DNA of 64,000 nt from Siansivirga zeaxanthinifaciens CC-SAMT-1 (GTDB taxonomy: Bacteria > Bacteroidota > Bacteroidia > Flavobacteriales > Flavobacteriaceae): positions 3,165,001 to 3,229,000 of the forward strand of contig NZ_CP007202.1 in NCBI RefSeq assembly GCF_000941055.1, written 5' to 3'. Below, one piece after another: positions 8,606 to 16,178 of this stretch (its first letter is position 1; each line of letters starts with the position of its first letter). The translations under genes and the position numbers were made by a program. Below the pieces are notes generated by a model. It did not search any database. It was not told the DNA's origin and was given only the letters and a program-made list of their open reading frames with translations.

Positions 8606-9674
8606 TTTGCAGAAGATAAATAGCTAAAATACCAAAAAGCACATTCGGGAACCAAACAGCAATAAGCGGCGGAAAATCGGATTGTTCTGCCATCACACCA
8701 AACACCTTATCAAAAAAAACAAAAACCATGGCAATGCTTATACCTAAGGCCAAGTTAACGCCCATACCACCACGCCGTTTCATAGAGGATACTGCAACAG
8801 CTATTATGGTTAAGATAAATACAGAAACCGGAAGACTCCATTTTTTATACAAGACCAATTTAAAACGCCCTACATTAGAAGACCCTAAAGCTTCTTCTTT
8901 AGCTATAAAACGTTTTAATTCGCCATACATTTTTGTTTCGGCTGCAAAAATAACTGGAATTAAATCTTCTGCTTCAAAAGCAAATGTTGTATCCTTTTTT
9001 CTTTCAATCTCAATTATATCTTTGTCTTTACCAACTTTTCGCTTAACATAGTTTGTAAGTTCATAAATGCTATCTTCATCTCTGTATCGAATTTCGTTAG
9101 CAGAAATTTTGTAGGTTAGTTTATTAGCTTCAAAATGTTCTAAAGTAAAGTTTCTTCCAATTTTATTCTTTACATCATAACTGCTTACATAAACAATCTC
9201 GTTATCATTTATTTGTCTAAATACATTGTTATCTGCACCCTCATAGGCATTTTTTCCTTTTTTTAAATATTTATAGGAGAAGTCGTTAAACCCTTCACTT
9301 GCCTTTGGTGCTAAAAACATACCTAAAACAAGGGCTAGTATGGCAACAATAGTTGCGCCTATTAAGTAAGGTCTTAAAAACCTGGAGAATGAAACACCAG
9401 AACTTAAAAAAGCAATAATCTCGGTATTATTAGCGAGTTTGGAAGTAAACCAAATTACCGATAAGAATAAAAATAAAGGAAAAAGTATGTGTGCAAAATA
9501 AATTGTAAAATCTAACAAATAAAGCAATACTTCATTTAATGGCACTTCATTTTCGAGAATTCTACCTATTTTTTCGGCTAAATGAACTGTAATTCCAATA
9601 GGAATAAACAGTAGTAACATCATAAAAAATGTAAACAAATAACGCTTTAATATGTACCAATCAAGTATTTTCAT
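8592..9674 (-). CDS. LptF/LptG (YjgP/YjgQ) family permease
   Basis: 360-residue inner-membrane subunit of the LptBFG transporter that extracts lipopolysaccharide and passes it toward LptC/LptA. N-terminal ILDWYILKRYLFTFFMM and two further membrane helices, a periplasmic beta-rich region (about residues 120-260), and three C-terminal helices (LVLYKKWSLPVSVFILTIIAVAV and onward). Flavobacteria usually encode such permeases in two separate places; I cannot tell F from G. Starts 4 bases after the tgt stop and overlaps the next gene, an operon arrangement. Confidence 0.88.
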   Translation of the reverse strand: MKILDWYILKRYLFTFFMMLLLFIPIGITVHLAEKIGRILENEVPLNEVLLYLLDFTIYFAHILFPLFLFLSVIWFTSKLANNTEIIAFLSSGVSFSRFLRPYLIGATIVAILALVLGMFLAPKASEGFNDFSYKYLKKGKNAYEGADNNVFRQINDNEIVYVSSYDVKNKIGRNFTLEHFEANKLTYKISANEIRYRDEDSIYELTNYVKRKVGKDKDIIEIERKKDTTFAFEAEDLIPVIFAAETKMYGELKRFIAKEEALGSSNVGRFKLVLYKKWSLPVSVFILTIIAVAVSSMKRRGGMGVNLALGISIAMVFVFFDKVFGVMAEQSDFPPLIAVWFPNVLFGILAIYLLQNAKR

Positions 9675-9678
9675 TTTA

Positions 9679-10809
9679 TTACAAACGATTATCCATTTGT
9701 TTTACCATTTTATTTTTCCAGGCTGCAAAATCACCTGCTAATATATGCTTTCTGGCTTCTCTAACTAACCACAAATAAAATCCTAAATTATGAATAGTTG
9801 CAATTTGTTTTCCTAATAATTCATTTACCGTAAATAAATGCCTTAAATAAGCCTTTGAATATTCGGTATCTACAAATGTTATACCCATCTCATCTATTGG
9901 AGAGAAATCGGCTTCCCATTTTTTATTTTTAATATTAATAGAACCGTGGGCCGTAAACAACATTCCATTTCTGGCATTTCGGGTTGGCATTACACAGTCA
10001 AACATATCTACACCTAACGCAATATTCTCTAAAATATTGATTGGTGTACCAACTCCCATTAAATATCGTGGCTTATCTTCTGGTAAAATTTCACAAACAA
10101 CATCGGTCATGGCATACATTTCTTCAGCAGGCTCACCCACCGAAAGTCCACCAATAGCATTTCCAACAGCACCAGCATTTGCGATATATTCGGCAGATTG
10201 TTTACGTAAATCTTTATATGTACTTCCTTGAACTATTGGAAAAAATGCTTGGTTATAATCGTATGTTAAAGGTGTTTTTTCTAAATGATTAATACATCTG
10301 TCTAACCAACGATGCGTCATATGCATCGATCGTTTTGCATAATTATAATCGCAAGGATATGGTGTACATTCATCGAAAGCCATAATAATATCGGCCCCAA
10401 TTTTTCGCTGTATTTCCATCACATTTTCTGGGGTAAACACATGGTAACTCCCATCTATATGCGATTTAAACTTTACACCTTCTTCTTTTATTTTTCTATT
10501 TGAAGACAAGGAATATACTTGATACCCTCCAGAATCGGTTAAAATATTTCTATCCCAATTCATAAATTTATGAAGACCACCCGCCTTTTCGATAATAGTT
10601 GTTTGAGGTCTTAAATATAAATGGTAGGTATTTCCTAATATAATATCTGGATTTATCACCTCCTTCAACTCACGTTGGTGCACACCTTTTACTGTAGCAA
10701 CAGTTCCCACAGGCATAAAAATTGGTGTTTCTATAACACCATGATCGGTGGTAATTTTTCCTGCTCTGGCTTTACTTTGTGAGTCTTTGGTTAATAATTC
10801 AAATTGCAT
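9679..10809 (-). CDS. tgt: tRNA-guanine transglycosylase (queuine tRNA-ribosyltransferase)
   Basis: Exchanges guanine-34 for the queuosine precursor preQ1 in GUN-anticodon tRNAs. 376 residues with intact active-site motifs: DSGGYQVYSL, IIMAFDECTPYP, AIGGLSVGEP and the nucleophile region GVDMFDCVMPTRNARNG. Odd point: the structural zinc site of classical bacterial Tgt, CxCxxC just before the SRAYLRHL-type helix, is absent. The aligned stretch reads EMGITFVDTEYS with Gly, Thr and Asp in place of the three Cys, while the later His (ATIHNLGFY) is retained. I believe this is a lineage feature rather than damage, since the rest is intact. First gene of an operon with the LptF/G permease and EamA transporter. 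Confidence 0.96.
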   Translation of the reverse strand: MQFELLTKDSQSKARAGKITTDHGVIETPIFMPVGTVATVKGVHQRELKEVINPDIILGNTYHLYLRPQTTIIEKAGGLHKFMNWDRNILTDSGGYQVYSLSSNRKIKEEGVKFKSHIDGSYHVFTPENVMEIQRKIGADIIMAFDECTPYPCDYNYAKRSMHMTHRWLDRCINHLEKTPLTYDYNQAFFPIVQGSTYKDLRKQSAEYIANAGAVGNAIGGLSVGEPAEEMYAMTDVVCEILPEDKPRYLMGVGTPINILENIALGVDMFDCVMPTRNARNGMLFTAHGSINIKNKKWEADFSPIDEMGITFVDTEYSKAYLRHLFTVNELLGKQIATIHNLGFYLWLVREARKHILAGDFAAWKNKMVKQMDNRL

Positions 10810-10832
10810 AATCCTGTTTAATCTTGAATTGG

Positions 10833-10861
10833 CAAACCTACAAATTTTTTAATTTTAAAAT
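10833..10861 (-). promoter_or_regulatory. Promoter-like block upstream of tgt
   Basis: Partner of the block at 7590-7618 (28 of 29 identical). On the minus strand it places AAATTTGTAGGTTTG 23 bases before the tgt ATG. Confidence 0.45.
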
Positions 10862-10989
10862 GAATTAGATTTCATTTAAATAAAGCCAATTTACCATAGA
10901 AAATAAATATTCGAAGAAATAAAACTATAATATAATTCTTTTGGCAACGTTTTTGAATGTATATAATTCAAATCTTAAAAATGAACATT

Positions 10990-11574
10990 ATGAAAAACCT
11001 ATTTTTTATGTTATTGGCCTTCTTTTTTATATCAACCTCTAGCTTTGCGCAGCAAAGCACCGGTTTTGGTATTAAAGCAGGTTTAAATTACAATGCTAAT
11101 GGCGATTATTTTGAATCTATTGGAGCAAATGCGAAAAATCCTGATAGAAATGTGGGCTACCATTTTGGCTTTTTTGGTAAAATTGGAAACGAGATTTATT
11201 TTAAGCCAGAATTAATGTATACCTCTACAAAAAGCGATTATGATAATGATAGCTTTAAAATGCAGAAACTAGATGCACCACTTTTGGTTGGTGTTAAAGT
11301 ATTAGGACCTATTAGTGTTTTTGGAGGCCCAGCGTTTCAATATATACTAGATACCGAATTTGATGGCATTAATATTAACGATGTTAAAAATGATTTTACC
11401 GTTGGTTTAAATTTTGGTATCGGGCTTAATTTTAACAAAGTTGGTATTGATTTAAGATACGAACGTGGTTTTAGCGATAATGAAGCTACCTTTTTAGGAA
11501 ATAATGGTATAGGTGTTAGTAGAATTGACACAAGACCAAATCAACTTATTTTGAGTTTATCTTTATTGTTATAA
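10990..11574 (+). CDS. Outer-membrane beta-barrel protein (PorT-like family)
   Basis: 194 residues from the third in-frame ATG (10990), which gives a proper signal peptide MKNLFFMLLAFFFISTSSFA; the earlier ATGs at 10957 and 10981 would place odd residues ahead of it. The mature part has alternating hydrophobic strands typical of an eight-stranded barrel (TGFGIKAGLNYNANG, GYHFGFFGKIG, FKPELMYTSTK, FTVGLNFGIGLNFNKVGIDLRYERGFSD) and ends in LILSLSLLL, a C-terminal strand. Such barrels are common in Bacteroidota; ligand or partner unknown. Monocistronic, with a strong terminator right after the stop. Confidence 0.82.
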   Translation: MKNLFFMLLAFFFISTSSFAQQSTGFGIKAGLNYNANGDYFESIGANAKNPDRNVGYHFGFFGKIGNEIYFKPELMYTSTKSDYDNDSFKMQKLDAPLLVGVKVLGPISVFGGPAFQYILDTEFDGININDVKNDFTVGLNFGIGLNFNKVGIDLRYERGFSDNEATFLGNNGIGVSRIDTRPNQLILSLSLLL

Positions 11575-11576
11575 AT

Positions 11577-11604
11577 AAAAAAGCCACTTTAAAGTGGCTT
11601 TTTT
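11577..11604. terminator. Bidirectional intrinsic terminator
   Basis: Perfect 13-bp inverted repeat AAAAAGCCACTTT / AAAGTGGCTTTTT with T-runs on both strands, between the converging beta-barrel gene and the FKBP lipoprotein gene. Confidence 0.9.
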
Positions 11605-11606
11605 GG

Positions 11607-12656
11607 TTACTTATTATAATTAACTTTTATGTTCTTGTCTCTGTAATCTGGGATACCATCATTATTAGAATCTATAATAGTAACTGTTTTGATGGTTATA
11701 ATACCAGCACTTTCAGTTCTGCTAATCTCAAATTCACCTTCAACTAAAACTGGTTCTTGTTCGTTTAGGTTGGTATTAAAGGTATAGGTTGTTGGCTTGA
11801 GTTCGTTTATAGTAAGTACATTATCGCCGTCATCATCAGAATCAACATAATCTGCGAAACCGTTTCCATCGGTATCATCGTCAGTTTCATCTTTTAGGTT
11901 GGTAAAATTAACAATAAACTCACCATCGCCATTTAAATCTTCATAGTAAGATGGAATACCATCGCCATCATGATCGAAAACAGATGTTTGCAATAATTCA
12001 AATTTAAATGCTAGAGGTGCATACGAACTCACTCCCGCTGGTGCATTTGAAAAATAAGCTAATCCTGAAGGAATAAACATAATTCCTAAACCACTATTTA
12101 TGTAATCTGTAGTACCATCTCCGTTAACTACAAAACCATCAGAAGTATTAAACTTAGGGATAACACGTCTCCAACCAGGAATAACTCCAGTTAAATCTAT
12201 TGGGTTTCTATCTGGATAATATTTAAAATCAAAAATGTAATTTTCTAAAGAAAATCCTTCATATAGAATTTGAATTCTATCTCCTATAGTAGGCTTATTT
12301 TCACCCCCACCTTGATTTAAATTTAAAACATAATAGTCGTAGGTTGTATTTTCGTAATCTACAGTATACTTAACTACTTTAGATATTAACAATTCATGTC
12401 CATCGGGCACTGAAGCACTACCCGTAAGTTGGTTAATTACTATATCGTTAATACCTGCATTGGGTTTAGCAGCCTCAATTTCGGCAGCATTGTAATAATG
12501 ACTCGACAAGTATTTTATAATAGAATCGTTATCTGCTTCTTGTTGCTCTGTTCTATCCCTTAACTCTATGGTTACGTTTGGAGCATCATCTTTCTTACAA
12601 GACGCCAAACTTAATCCCAAACAAACTAACAATAGGCCTATTTTATTCAATTTCAT
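11607..12656 (-). CDS. FKBP-type peptidyl-prolyl isomerase lipoprotein with Asp-rich repeats
   Basis: 349 residues. Lipoprotein signal MKLNKIGLLLVCLGLSLASC with lipidated Cys at 20. Residues about 130-230 form an FKBP domain (IGDRIQILYEGFSLENYIFD, VIPGWRRVIPKF, GLGIMFIPSGLAYFSN, PLAFKFELLQ), an extracytoplasmic proline isomerase that may assist folding of exported proteins. Flavobacteria have related lipoproteins (for example GldI of the gliding machinery); this one is not clearly GldI. After the FKBP domain come calcium-binding-type Asp repeats (DHDGDGIPSYYEDLNGDGE, DTDGNGFADYVDSDDDGDN and DSNNDGIPDYRD near the end). Monocistronic. Confidence 0.85.
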   Translation of the reverse strand: MKLNKIGLLLVCLGLSLASCKKDDAPNVTIELRDRTEQQEADNDSIIKYLSSHYYNAAEIEAAKPNAGINDIVINQLTGSASVPDGHELLISKVVKYTVDYENTTYDYYVLNLNQGGGENKPTIGDRIQILYEGFSLENYIFDFKYYPDRNPIDLTGVIPGWRRVIPKFNTSDGFVVNGDGTTDYINSGLGIMFIPSGLAYFSNAPAGVSSYAPLAFKFELLQTSVFDHDGDGIPSYYEDLNGDGEFIVNFTNLKDETDDDTDGNGFADYVDSDDDGDNVLTINELKPTTYTFNTNLNEQEPVLVEGEFEISRTESAGIITIKTVTIIDSNNDGIPDYRDKNIKVNYNK

Positions 12657-12823
12657 TTACTGTTTTTTTTATTTTTATTTTTTGCACATCTTAAAAAACA
12701 AATAAACATCTAATTAGATTTTTTGTTTTCAAATGCTACAATAATGCTTATTTTTGAGGCTGCAAGATACAATTTAAATACAATCTTGTGCAATAACATT
12801 AACGTAGTTTTTTCAATAATTAT

Positions 12824-13207
12824 ATGCGAATAGACAAATATTTATGGTGTGTTAGATATTTTAAAACCAGAAACATTGCAACAACTGCATGTAAAAAAGG
12901 TCACGTTCGTATTAACCAAGAAGTTGTAAAACCCAGCCGAGAGGTTTATGCTTTAGATATAATTGAATTAAGAAAAGACCAAATTAACTACAAACTGAAA
13001 GTGAATGATATTCCAGAAAGTAGAGTTGGTGCTAAACTTGTTGATATTTACAGAACAGACATTACCCCTAAAGAACAATTTGAAGCGAAAGAACTTTTAA
13101 AATATTCTCAAGATTATTATAGAAAAAAAGGTGTTGGCAGACCTACGAAAAAAGATAGACGAGATATTGATGATTTTAAAGATGAAACGTCTATAGATGA
13201 TATTTAA
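12824..13207 (+). CDS. S4-domain RNA-binding protein (Hsp15-like)
   Basis: 127 residues. The N terminus MRIDKYLWCVRYFKTRNIA followed by GHVRINQEVVKPSREV is a canonical S4 RNA-binding domain; the basic tail (RKKGVGRPTKKDRRDID) resembles Hsp15, the heat-shock protein that rescues 50S subunits carrying nascent chains. Single domain, no enzymatic part, so not a pseudouridine synthase. About 100 bases separate it from the phosphoribosyltransferase on the same strand. Confidence 0.85.
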   Translation: MRIDKYLWCVRYFKTRNIATTACKKGHVRINQEVVKPSREVYALDIIELRKDQINYKLKVNDIPESRVGAKLVDIYRTDITPKEQFEAKELLKYSQDYYRKKGVGRPTKKDRRDIDDFKDETSIDDI

Positions 13208-13308
13208 CAACTTACTGTAATTGTATATAGATGATTTGTCCGCTATAAAAAACACAATAAACAAATAAAATTGAGTAATTTTAAATTTTAATACAACACC
13301 ATACTATT

Positions 13309-13812
13309 ATGAATGTTACAAATAATGTGATATTAAACCACGAAGAAATTAATAATAAAATAAGACGCATTGCTTTTCAAATTTTAGAGAGCAACGTAGA
13401 CGAAAACGAAGTGGTTTTAGCCGGTATCGATAGTAATGGCTACATTTTTGCAAAAAAACTTAAAACTACTCTGCAGAAAATTTCAGATATAAACCCTATA
13501 CTTTGTAAAGTTAGTATTAACAAAAAACAACCTTGGGATCCTATTAGTACTTCAATTCCTGAAACAGAATATGCTAACAAATCTCTAGTTCTTGTTGATG
13601 ATGTTTTAAATTCTGGAACTACTTTAATTTACGGGGTTAAACATTTTTTAAATGTCCCATTAAAGCAATTTAAAACAGCTGTATTGGTTAATAGAAATCA
13701 CAAAAAATATCCTGTTAAAGCCGATTTTAAAGGCATTTCACTTTCTACATCCTTACATGAGCATGTAAATGTTATTTTAGATGGTAAAAAATTTGAAGCT
13801 ATTTTAGAATAA
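13309..13812 (+). CDS. Phosphoribosyltransferase-family protein (PyrR-like)
   Basis: 167 residues with the type I PRTase PRPP-binding motif LVLVDDVLNSGTTL at about 107-120 and an N-terminal region NEVVLAGIDSNGYIFAKKL like that of PyrR. No pyr genes adjoin, so a regulatory role in pyrimidine expression cannot be inferred. Its 3' end overlaps the converging aroK by 9 bases. Confidence 0.82.
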   Translation: MNVTNNVILNHEEINNKIRRIAFQILESNVDENEVVLAGIDSNGYIFAKKLKTTLQKISDINPILCKVSINKKQPWDPISTSIPETEYANKSLVLVDDVLNSGTTLIYGVKHFLNVPLKQFKTAVLVNRNHKKYPVKADFKGISLSTSLHEHVNVILDGKKFEAILE

Positions 13813-14325
13813 TTTTAAAACTAAATCTTCAATTATTTCAGTTTCAGTTTTATTATCGGTAGATACCGTTATATTGGCTTGAGAATAAAATTGATTGCGT
13901 TCAAAAAGATGTTTACCAATAAACTCTGTAAGTAATTCATCTGTTTCAATATGAGCTATTAACGGTCGCTTACTTTTCTCTTTATTTAGTCTGGTTACTA
14001 AGGTTGGAATCGACGCTTTTAAATAAATACTTTTTGCATGTTTAGCTTCTAAAATAAGCGACATATTATTATTATAACATGGGGTTCCTCCTCCTAGCGA
14101 CACTATTAAATTAGTTTTGTTTTCTAAAATATGCATTAAATATTTAGTTTCTGCCTTTCTAAAATAAATTTCACCTTTACTTTTAAAAATATCACTTACG
14201 GTAGTTTTTTCTTCATTTTCAATATAATCGTCTAGGTCTAAAAAATCATAATTTAGTTTTTTTGACAAAATCCTCCCTAAAGTAGACTTCCCTGAAGCCA
14301 TATATCCAATTAAAATTAAAATCAT
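13804..14325 (-). CDS. aroK: Shikimate kinase
   Basis: Phosphorylates shikimate in the aromatic amino-acid pathway. 173 residues from the ATG at 14325, where MILILIGYMASGKSTLGRIL places the P-loop at the usual N-terminal position; an in-frame extension of 19 codons upstream is not family-like. Other motifs: FLDLDDYIE (substrate Asp), GEIYFRKAE, VSLGGGTPCY and KRPLI in the lid. Monocistronic; converges on and overlaps the PRTase gene. Confidence 0.94.
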   Translation of the reverse strand: MILILIGYMASGKSTLGRILSKKLNYDFLDLDDYIENEEKTTVSDIFKSKGEIYFRKAETKYLMHILENKTNLIVSLGGGTPCYNNNMSLILEAKHAKSIYLKASIPTLVTRLNKEKSKRPLIAHIETDELLTEFIGKHLFERNQFYSQANITVSTDNKTETEIIEDLVLKLF

Positions 14326-14402
14326 TTTTAGCGCTATAAATTGATTATTAAAAACATACCATTTCTTCGTGCAAAAAAACAAAAAAATCTTTTAAAAAAG
14401 TG

Positions 14403-14432
14403 TTGTTTTATTAAAAATACATATTATATTTG
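14403..14432 (+). promoter_or_regulatory. Promoter of first tRNA-Lys gene
   Basis: TATATTTG at 14425-14432 is an exact Bacteroidota -7 element (TAnnTTTG). A TTG at 14403-14405 lies 19 bases upstream, the expected place of the -33 element. Followed 38 bases later by the tRNA. Confidence 0.75.
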
Positions 14433-14470
14433 CACCCCGTTACGGAAACGTAATAATTACTAAAAATAAT

Positions 14471-14543
14471 GACCTGGTAGCTCAGCTGGTAGAGCATTTC
14501 ACTTTTAATGAAAGGGTCCTGGGTTCGAATCCCAGCCCGGTCA
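14471..14543 (+). tRNA. tRNA-Lys (anticodon TTT), copy 1
   Basis: 73-base cloverleaf read by eye: 7-bp acceptor, D arm GCTC/GAGC, anticodon arm TTTCA-CTTTTAA-TGAAA (anticodon TTT), T arm CTGGG-TTCGAAT-CCCAG, discriminator A. CCA is not encoded. Acceptor position 5-68 is a T-C mismatch (GACCTGG against CCCGGTC), present identically in copy 2. Confidence 0.96.
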
Positions 14544-14550
14544 CTATTTA

Positions 14551-14590
14551 AAACCTTGCTAATCTGCAAAAAATTAGCAAGGTTTATTAT
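14551..14590 (+). terminator. Terminator after tRNA-Lys copy 1
   Basis: 13-bp stem AAACCTTGCTAAT / ATTAGCAAGGTTT followed by TATTATTTT, so the two tRNA-Lys genes are separate transcription units. Confidence 0.8.
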
Positions 14591-14646
14591 TTTAATGTTA
14601 CAGAAATTTTATTTGAAAACATTATTTTATTTTAAGTAATTAACCT

Positions 14647-14654
14647 TATATTTG
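14647..14654 (+). promoter_or_regulatory. -7 element of second tRNA-Lys gene
   Basis: Exact TATATTTG followed by GCAACCCG, closely resembling TATATTTGCACCCCG before copy 1; the tRNA begins 27 bases later. No good -33 match at standard spacing. Confidence 0.65.
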
Positions 14655-14680
14655 CAACCCGTAAAAAAGGAAGCAATAAC

Positions 14681-14753
14681 GACCTGGTAGCTCAGCTGGT
14701 AGAGCATTTCACTTTTAATGAAAGGGTCCTGGGTTCGAATCCCAGCCCGGTCA
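14681..14753 (+). tRNA. tRNA-Lys (anticodon TTT), copy 2
   Basis: Identical to copy 1 over all 73 bases, including the acceptor mismatch, but with its own promoter and terminator. Confidence 0.96.
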
Positions 14754-14755
14754 CA

Positions 14756-14786
14756 AAAAAAGTTAAGCGTATCGCTTAACTTTTTT
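14756..14786 (+). terminator. Terminator between tRNA-Lys copy 2 and tRNA-Leu
   Basis: 13-bp stem AAAAAGTTAAGCG / CGCTTAACTTTTT with a 3-base loop and T-run. Confidence 0.85.
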
Positions 14787-14810
14787 AATTTAAAATAAAA
14801 TCTTTTTATT

Positions 14811-14895
14811 GCGCACGTGGCGGAATTGGTAGACGCGCCAGCTTGAGGGGCTGGTATTCGCTTAGAATGTGGAAGTTCGAGTCTTCTCGTGCGCA
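14811..14895 (+). tRNA. tRNA-Leu (anticodon GAG)
   Basis: 85-base class II tRNA: acceptor GCGCACG / CGTGCGC, anticodon arm CCAGC-TTGAGGG-GCTGG (anticodon GAG), a long variable arm and discriminator A. CCA not encoded. It starts only 25 bases after the preceding terminator, and no TAnnTTTG element is seen there, so it may depend on read-through. Confidence 0.95.
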
Positions 14896-15233
14896 CTTTT
14901 TTTAAGTATACTATATCACTAATTTACCTTTATCTTATAATTAGTATAAACATTATTCAATTAAAGTATACCCTAATTACTGTACTTATAAAGCTTATTT
15001 TCCATTAAGCTTTAATTCTTTCTAAAACTTACAAAGTCTATTAATTTAAAATAGTTACTTTTTTAATTAAATATAACAAACACTTAAGCGACTAATTAAA
15101 CCGAATATTGTAAAATTAAACACATATTAACAATCAAATTAATAACTAAAAATAAAATTTGAAAAATAGTTAGCAATAACTGAAGCATTTTATTTGGATA
15201 TTTGTATTTTTGTTTAATTAAATTAAAAAATCC
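14896..15233. other. AT-rich intergenic region upstream of the carH-like gene
   Basis: 338 bases with no supportable gene. It holds an 8-bp inverted repeat AAAGCTTA-8-TAAGCTTT (14991-15014), two AAGTATAC copies and, at the right end, the promoter of the MerR-family gene. No terminator is seen after the tRNA-Leu. Confidence 0.6.
15205..15217 (+). promoter_or_regulatory. Promoter -7 element and half-site of the carH-like gene
   Basis: TATTTTTG (15205-15212) matches TAnnTTTG exactly and lies 21 bases before the start codon. It overlaps TTGTTTAA (15210-15217), which equals 8 bases of the inverted-repeat arms at the crtI promoter (16146-16177). This suggests autoregulation by the encoded regulator; inference. 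Confidence 0.5.
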
Positions 15234-16133
15234 ATGAACAATATTAAAGTTGATTTTAGTATTAAAGACTTAGAACACCTTACTGGAATAAAAGCGCATA
15301 CCATACGAATTTGGGAAAAACGCTATAATTTACTAAGTCCTAATAGAACAGATACTAATATAAGAACCTATAATATTGAAAGTTTTCAAAAACTATTAAA
15401 CATATCTTATCTAAACAATAATGGATATAAAATTTCAAAAATAGCCAGTCTGAAAGAAGAAGAAATTCCTATAAAGGTTAGAGAAATAGCATCACAAAAC
15501 AAAGTTGAAAATCATGCTATTAATGCCTTTAAAATGTCTATGATTAATTTTGATCAGGCCCTATTTTATAACACATACAACTCGCTTACCGAAAGCAAAA
15601 CATTTAGCGAAATATTCTACACGGTTTTTATACCTTTATTAGAGGACATTGGTTTATTATGGCAGACCGATACCATTACACCTGCTCACGAACATTTTTT
15701 ATCTGTTCATATTAAGCAGAAAATTCTTCTTAATATAGAAAAAATTCAACTTTTAGACCCCAAACCAAATACAAAAACCTTTGTTCTATTTTTACCGGAT
15801 AGCGAAATTCATGATATAGGTTTGCTTTTTGTTAATTACCAATTAAGAAGTAAAGGATATCATACTATCTTTCTTGGTGAAAGTGTACCTATGAAAAGCT
15901 TGGTCGATTTACATAAGTTTTTTGACGAAATCACATTTTTATCTTATTTTACGATATATCCTGATGAAAATAATATAGATTCGTATTTAGAAGAATTTTA
16001 TACACTCCTCTTAAAAGAAAAAAATAGTAAATTGCTCTTGTTAGGTTATAGAATTTCAAGTTTAAAACCCGAAAATCTTCCAAAAAACATTAGCATTTTT
16101 ACCTCCATAGAAAATTTAGTTAAAGAAATATAA
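15234..16133 (+). CDS. MerR-family regulator with B12-binding domains (CarH/LitR-like)
   Basis: 299 residues. N-terminal MerR helix-turn-helix (IKDLEHLTGIKAHTIRIWEKRY, residues about 8-75), a helical B12-binding cap, then a Rossmann-like cobalamin domain. It carries the CarH light-sensor signature W-x9-EH (WQTDTITPAHEH, about residue 143) and the lower-ligand motif as EIHDIG (ExHxxG rather than DxHxxG, His retained). In CarH proteins adenosylcobalamin holds a DNA-bound tetramer in the dark and light breaks it, derepressing carotenoid genes. Here the gene lies directly upstream of crtI-crtB-crtZ-crtY on the same strand, which supports that role. Strong family call; light response is inference. 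Confidence 0.88.
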   Translation: MNNIKVDFSIKDLEHLTGIKAHTIRIWEKRYNLLSPNRTDTNIRTYNIESFQKLLNISYLNNNGYKISKIASLKEEEIPIKVREIASQNKVENHAINAFKMSMINFDQALFYNTYNSLTESKTFSEIFYTVFIPLLEDIGLLWQTDTITPAHEHFLSVHIKQKILLNIEKIQLLDPKPNTKTFVLFLPDSEIHDIGLLFVNYQLRSKGYHTIFLGESVPMKSLVDLHKFFDEITFLSYFTIYPDENNIDSYLEEFYTLLLKEKNSKLLLLGYRISSLKPENLPKNISIFTSIENLVKEI

Positions 16134-16145
16134 ATTGCTTTTATT

Positions 16146-16177
16146 TTGTTTAACTTTTATATATATTTGTTAAACAA
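16146..16177 (+). promoter_or_regulatory. crtI promoter with perfect 9-bp inverted repeat (predicted CarH operator)
   Basis: TTGTTTAAC (16146-16154) and GTTAAACAA (16169-16177) are exact inverted copies 14 bases apart. Between them lies the exact -7 element TATATTTG (16162-16169), and the right arm ends one base before the crtI ATG at 16179. A protein bound to both arms would cover the promoter. No T-run follows, so a carH terminator is a poorer explanation. Transcription from this element would give an almost leaderless crtI mRNA. Confidence 0.65.
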
Positions 16178-16178
16178 T

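Noticed and set aside
10957-10989. Upstream ATG starts for the beta-barrel protein
   Set aside because: They add residues before an otherwise perfect signal peptide; the start at 10990 is preferred.
14627-14896. 89-codon minus-strand frame with RTRRLELPHSKR and GIRTQDPF
   Set aside because: It is the antisense of the tRNA-Lys copy 2 and tRNA-Leu genes; this type of phantom protein is a known annotation artefact.
16146-16178. ORF start for crtI before the palindrome
   Set aside because: It would lie upstream of the -7 element and adds a hydrophobic stretch not found before the dinucleotide-binding motif of CrtI.
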